28,437 nt of DNA. It comes from Bifidobacteriaceae bacterium. Its GTDB lineage: Bacteria > Actinomycetota > Actinomycetes > Actinomycetales > WQXJ01. The stretch spans positions 1 to 28,437 of the forward strand of contig JAISCU010000271.1 in assembly GCA_031265345.1 (NCBI GenBank). The letters are read 5' to 3'. Shown piece by piece: positions 1 to 7,489 of this stretch. Every line of letters begins with the position of its first letter. Position 1 is the stretch's first letter. The notes under the pieces are model-generated. The model had not been told where the DNA came from. It worked only from the letters and a program-made list of their open reading frames with translations, and made no database searches. The translations under genes were made by a program, and so were the position numbers.

Positions 1-1
1 C

Positions 2-2176
2 GACATCCTCAGCCATCTGATGGTCGGCTCCGAGGGCACGCTCGGGTTCATCTCCTCGGCGACCCTGCGCACACTCCCCATAGAGCCGTTCGTCGCGACA
101 GCCCTCCTGGTGTTCGCCACCCTCGAGGACGCGACCGACTCGCTCGAAGCACTCCTGGCCGGAGGGGCCAAGACCCTGGAACTGATGGACCCGGCGTCGA
201 TCCGGGCCGCCCGCGCCGCCAACCCCAAAGCGCCCGACCCGTTGCCGCAGGTCACAGCCCCAACCCAGACGGCGCTATTGGTCGACATCCGCGCCGAGGA
301 CCAGGCGTCCCTCGACAGCCGCCTGGAAGCCATGCGGCAGGCCCTCCCACATGTCAAACTGGCCGAGCCCGCAGAGTTCACGGCCGACCCAGCCGAACGC
401 GCCAAGCTCTGGGCCGCCCGGTCGGGGCTGTACACCGCCGTGGCGGGCGCGAGACCCCCAGGCACCACGGCCCTGCTGGAGGACATCGCGGTTCCCGTCC
501 CAGCCCTGTCGAGGACCTGCGAAGGGCTCCACACCCTGTTCGACCAGCACGGATTCGACGACTCGGTCATCTTTGGGCACGCCAAGGACGGCAATGTCCA
601 CTTCATGATGACGCTCGAACTCGGCCAGAAGGAGCAGCTGCGAAGACTGGAGCGCTTCACCGACGAGATGGTCGATCTGGTGCTCTCCCGCGGGGGCACC
701 CTCAAGGCCGAGCACGGCACCGGCCGCATCATGGCGCCGTTCGTGCGCCGACAGTTCGGCGACGAGCTCTACGACGTCATGCGCGAGGTCAAGCGCCTGT
801 TCGACCCGCACGGAATCCTCGCCCCAGGCGTCCTGATCAGCGACGATCCACGCGAGCACATGGAGCACATCAAAGCCATGCCAGCCGTCGATCCGGCGTT
901 CGACCGCTGCGTCGAGTGCGGCTACTGCGAACCCACCTGTCCCGCTCGCGACCTGACCTTCACGCCCCGCGAGCGGATCGCCGCCATGCGCACCGTGACA
1001 CGGTTGTCCAGTCACGCAGCACGGGCTGCCAACACAGCTTTCGCCTACGACGCGGTCGACACCTGCGCGGCCGATTCGCTGTGCGGCATCGCCTGCCCGG
1101 TCGGCATCGACACCGGCAAGTTGATGAAAGCCCAACGTGCGGCGAGGCACGGAAAGGCGGTCCAGGAAGCGGGGGCGCTGGCCGCGAGGCACTGGGGCGG
1201 CGCTGTTGACGCGTTGCGGATAGCCCTTCGCGGAGCGGCGCTGATGCCCGAACCGGTGCTCCAGGCCATCACGGCCGCCGCGAGGACGGTGCTGCCGAAG
1301 GACTGGATACCGCAGGTGGGCACCGACCTACCCGTCCCGGGCCCGCGTCGCAAGGGCGGGGGAGCGGTCGGAAAGCCCGCCGCCCCGGTCACGGCTGTCT
1401 ACTTCGCCACTTGCATCAATTCGCTGTTCGCGCCCGCCGCCAACGGCCCCGGCGTCGGCGCCGCGCTGGACCAACTCTGCCGCGCCGCGGGGGTGCGCCT
1501 GGCCGTCCCGCCCGCCATCGGCTCGCTCTGCTGCGGCACGGTCTGGGAGTCGAAGGGCCTCACGAGCGGCGCCGCCACCATGGCGGAGTTGACGTTCGGC
1601 GCTCTTTGGGAGGCCACTCGAGGTGGCGAGTTGCCCGTGGTGTCCGATGCCGCCTCCTGCACCCACGGCCTACAGGTCATGTCCCAACGCCTCGGCTCCG
1701 GCGCCGCGGAACTGGCGGCCGAACTTACGTTCGTCGACGCCGTGACCTTCGTCCGCCAGGAGCTCATGCCCCGCCTGAGCGTCGAAAACCGCCTGGGCGC
1801 AATCGCCGTCCATCCGACCTGCTCCACCGTCCAGCTCGGTGCGAAGGACGATCTGATCGCCCTGGCCGCCCAGGCAGCAGAACAGGTGTTCGTGCCACCG
1901 ACCTGGGGATGCTGCGCTTTCGCGGGGGACCGAGGCATGCTGCATCCTGAGTTGACCGCCGCCGCGACCCGCCCCGAAGCCGAGGCCGTCTGGGCCGCCG
2001 AACGCCAACGCGCCAGCGAACACGCCCGGTCGGGCGACCATCAGCCCCCAGCCGACGGCAGCTTCGACGCCTACGTGAGCGCCAACCGGACCTGTGAGCT
2101 GGGCATCAGCCGGGCCACCGCCCGGACCTACCATCACGTTCTCGAAGTCCTCGCTCCACTGGTCAGCCCCGCCTGA
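2..2176 (+). CDS. FAD-linked oxidase / Fe-S D-lactate-type dehydrogenase, 5' end missing
   Basis: The reading frame is already open at the window edge (DILSHLMVGSEGTLGF), so the FAD-binding N-terminus lies outside. Visible in order are the end of the FAD-binding domain (GSEGTLG), the FAD-linked oxidase C-terminal domain (FGHAKDGNVHF, then KAEHGTGR), a Cys cluster CVECGYCEPTCP, a second Cys cluster in CAADSLCGIACP, and a cysteine-rich CCG-type region with CCGTVWESKG and GCCAFAGDRGM. This order is that of the large one-chain D-lactate or D-2-hydroxyacid dehydrogenases that pass electrons to the quinone pool through Fe-S centres. The exact substrate (lactate, 2-hydroxyglutarate or glycolate) cannot be decided from sequence alone. 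A strong hairpin at 2216-2238 follows the stop codon. Confidence 0.9.
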   Translation, partial: DILSHLMVGSEGTLGFISSATLRTLPIEPFVATALLVFATLEDATDSLEALLAGGAKTLELMDPASIRAARAANPKAPDPLPQVTAPTQTALLVDIRAEDQASLDSRLEAMRQALPHVKLAEPAEFTADPAERAKLWAARSGLYTAVAGARPPGTTALLEDIAVPVPALSRTCEGLHTLFDQHGFDDSVIFGHAKDGNVHFMMTLELGQKEQLRRLERFTDEMVDLVLSRGGTLKAEHGTGRIMAPFVRRQFGDELYDVMREVKRLFDPHGILAPGVLISDDPREHMEHIKAMPAVDPAFDRCVECGYCEPTCPARDLTFTPRERIAAMRTVTRLSSHAARAANTAFAYDAVDTCAADSLCGIACPVGIDTGKLMKAQRAARHGKAVQEAGALAARHWGGAVDALRIALRGAALMPEPVLQAITAAARTVLPKDWIPQVGTDLPVPGPRRKGGGAVGKPAAPVTAVYFATCINSLFAPAANGPGVGAALDQLCRAAGVRLAVPPAIGSLCCGTVWESKGLTSGAATMAELTFGALWEATRGGELPVVSDAASCTHGLQVMSQRLGSGAAELAAELTFVDAVTFVRQELMPRLSVENRLGAIAVHPTCSTVQLGAKDDLIALAAQAAEQVFVPPTWGCCAFAGDRGMLHPELTAAATRPEAEAVWAAERQRASEHARSGDHQPPADGSFDAYVSANRTCELGISRATARTYHHVLEVLAPLVSPA

Positions 2177-2215
2177 ACCTGCACCAGTCAGCCGTATTGC
2201 CGACTGGCCGACAGA

Positions 2216-2238
2216 GTATTGGGGCCAGGCCCCAATAC
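2216..2238 (+). terminator. Perfect hairpin after the dehydrogenase gene
   Basis: GTATTGGGGCC and GGCCCCAATAC are perfect complements separated by one base, 40 bp after the stop at 2176. No U-run follows, which is common for terminators in high-GC actinobacteria. A second palindrome, GAGAAC-G-GTTCTC, lies at 2243-2255. Confidence 0.55.
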
Positions 2239-2334
2239 AGTCGAGAACGGTTCTCGCCTGATGGCCGACCGCGCCTCAGCCGCGCAAAGCCAGTAGCCGC
2301 GCGACGTACCAGCCACCTCTTCGCCGCACAACCG

Positions 2335-2378
2335 GGGACGGTTCTTCGCCTAGTCGAGGAACCGTCCCTCGACTAGGC
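2335..2378. other. Interlocking inverted repeats (pseudoknot or switch topology)
   Basis: Four segments occur in the order A-B-A'-B'. A is GGGACGGTTC (2335-2344), B is GCCTAGTCGAG (2348-2358), A' is GAACCGTCCC (2359-2368) and B' is CTCGACTAGGC (2368-2378). A/A' pair perfectly over 10 bp and B/B' over 11 bp. The two stems interlock and share base 2368. Either they form alternative hairpins, or they form an H-type pseudoknot after giving up one pair. The motif ACGGTTCT also occurs at about 2247 and 2463, so the whole gap between 2177 and 2495 is repeat-rich. I see no gene in it. Confidence 0.5.
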
Positions 2379-2495
2379 CGGGGGACAGACGTGGCTCGCG
2401 GGAAGCCGACCCGACGGCATCGCGCATGTCGTCTTTGGCTCTCCGTCGCCAAAGTCGGGAACGGTTCTCCAAATCGCGGTTCAACGTCCCGCAGG

Positions 2496-3131
2496 TCAGT
2501 ATCCGCGGGACGAGTCGGCCGCCTCTTGGCCGCCCTCGAGCGCGGCGATGAACTCGGCGTGTGTCATGGGCTTGGAGAACATGGGGTAGTCGAACTTGAT
2601 GGCGTTGTCATGCTCCTCGGCGCTGGTGCCGGCGACGGTGTCGGTCAGCGTGATGACCTCGAAGCCGCGCTCGTAGGCGCTGCGCATGGTCGACTCGACG
2701 CAGCAGTTGGTCAGGAAGCCAGCCAGCGCGACGGTCCGGACGCCTTTGGATCGGAGGATGAAGTCGATGTTGGTCGAGCCGAAAGCGTCCAGGCCTCGCT
2801 TGCCCTCCAACACGATGTCGCCATCGCGCGGCGACAACTGGTCGACGATCTGCGCGCCCCACGAGCCTTTCACGAACGAGGTCGAGCCGACCACTCCGGC
2901 CAGGATGCCGTACGGGTTCGGCGCCAATTCGCCGTAACCGGCAGCGAACTGGATCGGCGAGTGGACCACCGTCGCTCCGGCAGCCCGCACGGCGGCGGCT
3001 GTCTCGACGGCGTTGGCGAGCATGTCCGTCTGCGCCATCACGGGCGCCACAGCGTCATGCAGCGTTCCGCCCGGTGATGTGAAGTCGTTCTGGAATTCGA
3101 TCAAGACTAATGCGGTGGTCGCGGGTTTCAT
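2496..3131 (-). CDS. Isochorismatase-family cysteine hydrolase
   Basis: The 211-residue protein has the compact alpha/beta fold pattern of the isochorismatase / nicotinamidase family. The expected catalytic triad is visible: Asp16 in IEFQNDF, Lys111 in LEGKRGLDAF, and Cys144 in FLTNCCVEST. The T-N-C-C-V-E-S-T nucleophile region is typical of family members acting on amides such as ureidoacrylate, N-carbamoylsarcosine or biuret. Substrate residues cannot be read reliably, so no specific reaction is assigned. The length is normal for the family. The start ATG (3131-3129) follows an AAGGA-type site on the minus strand. It stands alone, directed away from the prophage junction about 250 bp further right. 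Confidence 0.88.
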   Translation of the reverse strand: MKPATTALVLIEFQNDFTSPGGTLHDAVAPVMAQTDMLANAVETAAAVRAAGATVVHSPIQFAAGYGELAPNPYGILAGVVGSTSFVKGSWGAQIVDQLSPRDGDIVLEGKRGLDAFGSTNIDFILRSKGVRTVALAGFLTNCCVESTMRSAYERGFEVITLTDTVAGTSAEEHDNAIKFDYPMFSKPMTHAEFIAALEGGQEAADSSRGY

Positions 3132-3379
3132 GAAGCCAGTCCTTCCTATGGCCTTGGGTCTAGTTGACGCCGGCTGAGCGTCGTCCGTTCAGTATGGTTG
3201 CCGCCCGCAAGTCACCGCAAGTCACCGCAGGCCCCGCCTGACGAACTCCCTTGAAGCGCCCGTCATCCGCGACGTCATGTCACGCGCGACGCACGGCCGC
3301 ACCGGCGATCCGCCGGGAACGCCCGTAGTCCGCATTGATATCTGGCGAGCGGACAACGGCCCACGGGGGTGGCGCAGGA

Positions 3380-3407
3380 AACGCCGATAATGCGCCTTCG
3401 AATCCGG
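3380..3407 (+). other. attL: hybrid dif-like site
   Basis: XerC-type arm AACGCCGATAA (3380-3390) and centre TGCGCC (3391-3396) are identical to attR. The right arm TTCGAATCCGG (3397-3407) diverges from a XerD arm. This is what is expected at a junction where the left half is host dif and the right half is phage DNA. The phage half can fold as GCGCC / GGCGC around TTCGAATCC. Confidence 0.75.
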
Positions 3408-3438
3408 CGCGCGGATGAACGCTTATGGTCCGGCGGGG

Positions 3439-3466
3439 AACGCCGAGAATGCGCGTTATTCGGTAG
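3439..3466 (+). other. Second dif-like copy inside the left end
   Basis: AACGCCGAGAA, TGCGCG and TTATTCGGTAG give a second, degenerate dif-like unit 59 bp inside attL. Its right arm begins TTAT like a XerD arm. A weaker relative (AACGCCCGTAG at 3318-3328) lies 62 bp outside attL. These could be accessory Xer sites or remnants of earlier dif insertions. Confidence 0.45.
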
Positions 3467-3476
3467 TTATGGGCGT

Positions 3477-3926
3477 TTGAATTCCTCTTTGTTTCTGATA
3501 TTGATCGCGGTGCTTTTGTGCGCCGCTTTTTTTGTGATTGGTTGGGGTGAATTCGCGTGGGCGGAGACGGGAAAGGGAATCGAGTTCTCACAAGGACGTG
3601 GGGAGAATTCACGAGGGCGGTCGTCTGGTGGTTCGTGGGGGCGGGTGTCGGCGGGGCTGGGCTCGGCGGTTTGGGCTGGTGGTGGTGGACCGCGATCCTC
3701 CACCGGGTCGGCTTCGACGGAGTCGGAGCCGGAGCCTTCGTCGTCTGGGGAGGAGGGATCGGCCTCGCCGCAACCGTCCTCGCCGGAGCCTTCCTCTGGC
3801 CCCGAGGACGTGATGGGACCGACCAGCGAGACAGGGGCCGACCCCGACGGGCTGTTGACCGGGGTCGTGGTCGGGCTCGTGTTCAGCACTTTTCTGTGCT
3901 CGGGGATTCTGGGGCGGATGAGGTGA
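3477..3926 (+). CDS. Putative secreted or anchored small phage membrane protein (start and frame uncertain)
   Basis: In this frame an AT-richer stretch encodes a hydrophobic segment (SSLFLILIAVLLCAAFF) ending in AWA, like a signal peptide. A Ser/Gly/Glu/Pro-rich linker follows, then a C-terminal TM segment (LLTGVVVGLVFSTFLCSGIL) and a basic tail GRMR. The stop sits just before the next small gene, matching the tight packing of the block. The TTG at 3477 has no good ribosome site. A shorter gene starting at ATG 3813 (37 residues, site GAGGA at 3804-3808) would have an acidic N-terminus, TM and basic tail, as small coat proteins do. A competing frame from GTG 3557 encodes two Trp/Gly-rich hydrophobic segments with normal codon GC up to about 3800. 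I cannot fully exclude it. Confidence 0.4.
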   Translation: MNSSLFLILIAVLLCAAFFVIGWGEFAWAETGKGIEFSQGRGENSRGRSSGGSWGRVSAGLGSAVWAGGGGPRSSTGSASTESEPEPSSSGEEGSASPQPSSPEPSSGPEDVMGPTSETGADPDGLLTGVVVGLVFSTFLCSGILGRMR

Positions 3927-3932
3927 GCGGTG

Positions 3933-4061
3933 ATGCTGGAGGCGTTGTTGGCGATTCCGGGCGCGTTGGCGGCAGGCATGCTGCCGTGGGCCGCGTTGAC
4001 GGCGGCGGCGGTGGGCGGTCTCTCGTGGTTGCACCGGGTGGCGGGCGGTGACCGGGAATGA
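3933..4061 (+). CDS. Small membrane protein, phage coat block (42 aa)
   Basis: ATG 3933 (or the adjacent GTG 3930) opens a 42-residue frame beginning MLEALLAIPGALAAGMLPWA. It has a central hydrophobic helix with AALTAAAVGGLSWL and a polar end HRVAGGDRE. It starts 6 bp after the preceding stop, and its stop overlaps the next ATG (ATGA at 4058-4061), which indicates translational coupling. Size, single TM span and place beside the major coat gene are those of minor coat proteins of the pVII/pIX kind in filamentous phages. Such proteins show little sequence similarity between phages, so the assignment rests on position. Confidence 0.65.
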   Translation: MLEALLAIPGALAAGMLPWAALTAAAVGGLSWLHRVAGGDRE

Positions 4062-4165
4062 GCGTCGGTGACTGGGTGACCGTGTTCGCGTCGGCCACGG
4101 CTGTGGGTTTGGTCGTCGGCGTCTGCTGGCGGCTGTTGGAGCAAGTTGCGAAGGGGAGGGGGTGA
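4058..4165 (+). CDS. Small membrane protein, phage coat block (35 aa)
   Basis: ATG 4058 overlaps the previous stop. The 35-residue product MSVGDWVTVFASATAVGLVV continues with GVCWRLLEQVAKGRG, giving one TM helix followed by a basic amphipathic end. The layout closely resembles pVII/pIX minor coat proteins of inoviruses, and codon use (GTC, GCG, CTG) supports real translation. The G-rich end of this gene (GGGGAGGGGG at 4153-4162) also serves as the ribosome-binding site of the next gene, so the two are coupled. Confidence 0.65.
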   Translation: MSVGDWVTVFASATAVGLVVGVCWRLLEQVAKGRG

Positions 4166-4171
4166 GTACAG

Positions 4172-4324
4172 ATGACTGGGATTTCGGAGTTGATCACTGA
4201 TTCGTTCGGTGACGTGACCACGGCGCTGCTCGTGGTCTTCGCTGCGGCTTTCGCGCTGACCGGCCTGGTGGTCGCCGTCAAGGCGGGCGTCAAGTGGGTG
4301 AAGAAGATCGGCGCGAGCGGCTGA
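4172..4324 (+). CDS. Major coat protein candidate (50 aa)
   Basis: The 50-residue frame begins MTGISELITDSFGDVTTALL, continues with a hydrophobic Ala/Val/Leu helix, and ends KAGVKWVKKIGASG. This is the classic inovirus major coat layout: a short acidic N-terminal segment (E6, D10, D14), one membrane-spanning helix, and a C-terminal cluster of five lysines to contact the packaged ssDNA. No signal peptide is present, as in Pf3 coat protein and unlike fd pVIII. A very strong ribosome site (GGAGGGGG) lies about 10 bp upstream, and a strong hairpin follows at 4351-4386. Both fit the most highly expressed phage gene. Assignment is by architecture and context, not by a recognised sequence match. Confidence 0.8.
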   Translation: MTGISELITDSFGDVTTALLVVFAAAFALTGLVVAVKAGVKWVKKIGASG

Positions 4325-4350
4325 GGCCTGTTCGTTCGTCTTTCCGTTCG

Positions 4351-4386
4351 GTGCCGTGCCGTCTTCTCACTCAGGCGGCACGGCAC
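4351..4386 (+). terminator. Strong hairpin after the coat block
   Basis: GTGCCGTGCCG (4351-4361) and CGGCACGGCAC (4376-4386) form a perfect 11-bp stem with a 14-nt loop. It lies between the major coat gene and the adsorption-protein gene. Ff phages carry a terminator in the same place, between genes VIII and III, to keep coat expression high and pIII low. Confidence 0.75.
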
Positions 4387-4397
4387 TACTTCGTCAG

Positions 4398-4421
4398 GAG
4401 TGAGGGAGTGAGGGAGTGGGG
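4398..4421 (+). promoter_or_regulatory. Triple purine-rich 8-bp repeat at the adsorption-protein start
   Basis: GAGTGAGG, GAGTGAGG and GAGTGGGG are adjacent copies just before ATG 4428. Each contains a Shine-Dalgarno-like GAGG or GGGG core. The third also contains the alternative GTG start at 4416. The array probably works as a multiple ribosome-loading site. Confidence 0.45.
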
Positions 4422-4427
4422 ACCATT

Positions 4428-6632
4428 ATGAGGACCGCAGGGAGACGGTGGCGGCGCAGGGCTGCCGTGCTGACGACGATGGCGTTGTTGGCGACGGGGC
4501 TGCCGTGGGCGATGGAGCCCGCGGGCGCGGCGATGGTGCCGCGGGACCTGTCCGACGTGGGCGATGCCATCGGCACGTTGACCGGTGCGGAGGTCGCCAC
4601 GAAGTGGGAGTCGATGACCCAGATCGAGTGGGAGGCGATGCTTCGGACCGGCGCGACGAAGCAGACACAGTTGTCGTCCAGCCTTGGGAACCAGATCGGC
4701 ACGATCGTGGGCACGGACCAGGACTGGCGCGGCCCGGCTGGTGGCACGCTGCGCAACAGCCAGTTCGGGCAGGTGGCGAAGAACCCCGCGAATATGACGA
4801 AGACGTACGGTCTGCCGGTCAAGTCCGGCGCGGCCGGGAGGGTTGGGTCGTTGGTGTCGAAGGGCGGGAAGCTCCTCGGCACGGCCGGGTTGGCATGGGG
4901 TGTGTTCGAATTGACGTACAGTCTCGGGGCGTGGGCGATGGAGCCCGTTTCCGGCATCGACTCGGAAGGGTTCTGGTGCGACTTCAAGAAGATGGTCAAC
5001 CAGCCGGGCACTCTGTGCGGTCAGACGTATTACGAGCCGGTTGACAAGCCGGACGGTTGGGAGGGCCGGAAGCTCGGCGGCGGGATGATCGAGTTCGGAC
5101 CGATCAAGGGCGGCGGTGGTGGCGCTGCGGAGAGGGACGCTGCTGCGGGCGCGTCCGTGTGGGTGAGCGACAGCGGAGGTTTGTTGGTGTGGGACATCGG
5201 CGATTATGTGTTGTCGTCGATCTGGTTCGATTCGTCGCATGCGTTCGCGTCGACGTTGCCGATGGGTGACGGGGCGATGAGCTGTGGGCCTATTGAGGGT
5301 TTCGGCGAGGGCTGCTGGGGGATGATGAAGGGGGCGCAGGGGTTCGGGCGGCCGTTCGAGTGGGATCCGACCCTGTGGGACGCCCGGCTTTTCGCATTGG
5401 GGGTCGATAGTCCGGGGCTGACCGAGCTGTTTAGGTGGCACGCGGGGGGCGAAACGACGCTGCCGGGCGTGGTCGCGCGAGTCCAGCGCGGCGTGTTGTT
5501 CACACCAGGGGCTTATGACGGGCGCGGAATGGTGTATCGGGCCCAGTGCCTGACCACCTCGGGTTCCCGGCACGCGGTGGAGACGGTGTCCGGTGACGTG
5601 GAGGACCCGCAGGAGATCGGGCAACCGGGCAGGCTCGCGTGCCCTGAGGGGGAGTTTCTGACCCGGATGGTGGTGGAGGCCCCGGACGGCACGACGGTGT
5701 TCGAGTGGGAGGCCACTCCTGAGGAGATTCAGGAGTGGCAGTCCGGGAATTTGGGGATCAAATTCTTGAGCCTCTACAAAGTGGAGGACGGAATTCGTTA
5801 CGACTGCCACCTTTATCCGTCGAAGTGCGCGAATTGGTGGCAGGAGACGCAAACAGACGCGAACGCCCAAGACGATTACGAATGCTATTACGGGAAAACA
5901 GCGGTCGAATTGGCGGAATGCAGGGTTTATCAACGGGAATTCATTTGGCCGCGGAGCGCGGATGAGGAGTTGACCCATCCGACCACCGGTGACCCGATCC
6001 CGAGGACGGTCGGCAACGCGGTCGTGGACCCGGCGGACTCGACCCAGTTCCGACCGGCCCCGGCCCCGGAGACGATCCCGGTGCGGACCCCGCAGCCGGA
6101 GACGCTTCCTGATCCGCAGCCGGAGCCGGTGCGTCCGGACCCGTTCGAGCCGCCACCGGGTGTGACCGTCCCGCCGGTCGATCCGACCATCCCGGTGGTC
6201 CCGCCGGGCGGCGGCACGGGCGACGCGGACACGACTTGCCCTCCGAGCTTGGACTCGTGGTTCGACGCGTTCAACCCGCGCTGGATCTTCGACGGTGTGA
6301 TCTGCGCGTTGAAGGCGATGTTCGTTCCCGGCTCCGGGTTCATGGCGGAACAGGTCGCGTTGACGCGGCAGGTCGGCCAGCAGCACGCGCCGATGAGCAT
6401 CGCGCTCGCCGTCCCGCCCGTGGTCGAGGGCCTCGGGCAGGGCTGGACGGGCGGCTGCGAGGCCATGCCTGACTTCTCCGGGGTCAACGGCCTCAAGCTC
6501 GCGATGGGGTGCGCGCCGCCCGACAACGCCGGTTGGCGGGTCGCGTGGTCGCTGATGACCATCGCCTTGTGGGTCGGCGCGGTCCTCGCCCTGTGGCGCA
6601 TGGGCCACAACGCTCTTGGCGGCAAAGGCTGA
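4428..6632 (+). CDS. Secreted, C-terminally anchored phage adsorption protein (pIII-like)
   Basis: From ATG 4428 the product is 734 residues; a GTG at 4416 would add four. It starts with a basic stretch RRWRRR, a hydrophobic core and a cleavage-like EPAGAA, so it is exported. A large extracellular region follows. A four-cysteine patch (YDCHLYPSKCANWW ... YECYYGKTAVELAECR, about residues 460-500) is encoded by a visibly AT-richer stretch. Then comes a Pro/Glu-rich linker (about 539-600) and a second domain. The C-terminal TM segment (RVAWSLMTIALWVGAVLALW) ends in a short positive tail. Export signal, domains, flexible linker and C-terminal anchor match pIII-type proteins that bind the host and terminate extrusion. 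It lies downstream of the coat genes and upstream of a pVI-sized protein and Zot, the usual order. The receptor in a Gram-positive host is unknown. Confidence 0.75.
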   Translation: MRTAGRRWRRRAAVLTTMALLATGLPWAMEPAGAAMVPRDLSDVGDAIGTLTGAEVATKWESMTQIEWEAMLRTGATKQTQLSSSLGNQIGTIVGTDQDWRGPAGGTLRNSQFGQVAKNPANMTKTYGLPVKSGAAGRVGSLVSKGGKLLGTAGLAWGVFELTYSLGAWAMEPVSGIDSEGFWCDFKKMVNQPGTLCGQTYYEPVDKPDGWEGRKLGGGMIEFGPIKGGGGGAAERDAAAGASVWVSDSGGLLVWDIGDYVLSSIWFDSSHAFASTLPMGDGAMSCGPIEGFGEGCWGMMKGAQGFGRPFEWDPTLWDARLFALGVDSPGLTELFRWHAGGETTLPGVVARVQRGVLFTPGAYDGRGMVYRAQCLTTSGSRHAVETVSGDVEDPQEIGQPGRLACPEGEFLTRMVVEAPDGTTVFEWEATPEEIQEWQSGNLGIKFLSLYKVEDGIRYDCHLYPSKCANWWQETQTDANAQDDYECYYGKTAVELAECRVYQREFIWPRSADEELTHPTTGDPIPRTVGNAVVDPADSTQFRPAPAPETIPVRTPQPETLPDPQPEPVRPDPFEPPPGVTVPPVDPTIPVVPPGGGTGDADTTCPPSLDSWFDAFNPRWIFDGVICALKAMFVPGSGFMAEQVALTRQVGQQHAPMSIALAVPPVVEGLGQGWTGGCEAMPDFSGVNGLKLAMGCAPPDNAGWRVAWSLMTIALWVGAVLALWRMGHNALGGKG

Positions 6633-6635
6633 GCG

Positions 6636-6893
6636 ATGATCACCGAGTTCATCCTTGAGTGCCTCTTCGGGTTGATCCGGGGCCTGATCGCCTTGGGTCC
6701 CAGCTACACGCCGCCCGTGGCGGACGCGGCCTCGCAGGCGTCGATGGTGGGCGCGACGGCTTCCGGGTTGAACTCTTATGCCCCCGTGGGGACGTTGGCT
6801 CTGGTCTTGGCGTTGCTGGTGGCCGCGAAGCTCGCGTTGATGGTGTGGCAGCTGGTCGTGTTCATCTATCACCAGTTCTGGGGAAGCTCATGA
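6636..6893 (+). CDS. Small two-helix membrane protein (pVI-like position)
   Basis: The 85-residue product has a hydrophobic N-terminal segment (ECLFGLIRGLIALG), a polar Ala/Ser-rich middle, and a strong TM helix (LALVLALLVAAKLALMVWQL) close to its C-terminus. It begins 3 bp after the stop of the long adsorption protein, and its TGA overlaps the ATG of the Zot gene (ATGA at 6890-6893). In filamentous phages the gene between III and I encodes pVI, a hydrophobic minor coat protein that caps the virion with pIII. Position and size support that role. Sequence alone does not prove it. Confidence 0.7.
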   Translation: MITEFILECLFGLIRGLIALGPSYTPPVADAASQASMVGATASGLNSYAPVGTLALVLALLVAAKLALMVWQLVVFIYHQFWGSS

Positions 6894-7489
6894 TCGAGGG
6901 TTATATCGGGCGTCCCGGAACAGGGAAAAGCTATCTTCTGACGGAGCGGGTCTTGCAGTTCGCGAAGCGTGGTGAGCGGTGTTTCACGAATCGGGATGTG
7001 GCGCACGAGAATGTGTGGCGTTATCAGGCCGATGACTTGTTGGATTTGCCTCCGGGGAAGATTTTCATCGACGAGGCGCACTTGTGGTTCCCGGCGAGGG
7101 CGGCGCTCCGGTTGCCGCCGTCGTGGTTGGCGATGCTCTCCCAGACGAGGAAGTCGGGTTGGGACTTGTATTGGGCGACGCAGCATGAGACTCGTGTTGA
7201 TCGGGTTGTGCGTGATGTGACGTCGTGGATGCATTTGTGCACGGCGTGGTGGAAGCGTTCGGACGGTCGTCCGTTGCTGTTCCATGTTGAGACGTGGGAG
7301 CCGGAGGACTTCCGTAAGAAGGGGAGACGGGTGACGGCGGTCTGGAAGACGTTCAAACGTGACGTGGCGCAGGCTTACGACACTTACGAGCACTTGGAAA
7401 TCGCTGGGCATGCCGAATCCGATTCGGATGTTTACCGGGCGAAAAGCAATCAACGGCGGAAGAAGAAGGCGGAAGGGGCCAAAGAATGA
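6890..7489 (+). CDS. zot: Zot/pI-like morphogenesis ATPase
   Basis: From ATG 6890 the product is 199 residues. Walker A is GRPGTGKS (residues 7-14), immediately after the start as in Zot/pI proteins. Walker B is KIFIDEAH (57-64). The downstream signature SQTRKSGWDLYWATQH (84-99) corresponds to the conserved arginine/glutamine region of the family. pI-type ATPases power extrusion of filamentous phage through the envelope and are the hallmark gene of inoviruses. The protein lacks the C-terminal TM segment and periplasmic domain of Gram-negative pI and ends in a Lys-rich tail. The next gene, overlapping by 4 bp, encodes the membrane segments and may be its partner. A frame open upstream to 6659 overlaps the previous gene and is not used. 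Confidence 0.9.
   Translation: MIEGYIGRPGTGKSYLLTERVLQFAKRGERCFTNRDVAHENVWRYQADDLLDLPPGKIFIDEAHLWFPARAALRLPPSWLAMLSQTRKSGWDLYWATQHETRVDRVVRDVTSWMHLCTAWWKRSDGRPLLFHVETWEPEDFRKKGRRVTAVWKTFKRDVAQAYDTYEHLEIAGHAESDSDVYRAKSNQRRKKKAEGAKE

Noticed and set aside
2391..3077. 228-residue plus-strand frame over the isochorismatase gene
   Set aside because: It is antisense to a gene with an intact catalytic triad and has no recognisable features.
4386..6872. 828-residue open frame on the minus strand
   Set aside because: It is a His/Arg/Pro-rich shadow of the plus-strand adsorption protein gene, caused by high GC at third positions. It has no ribosome site.
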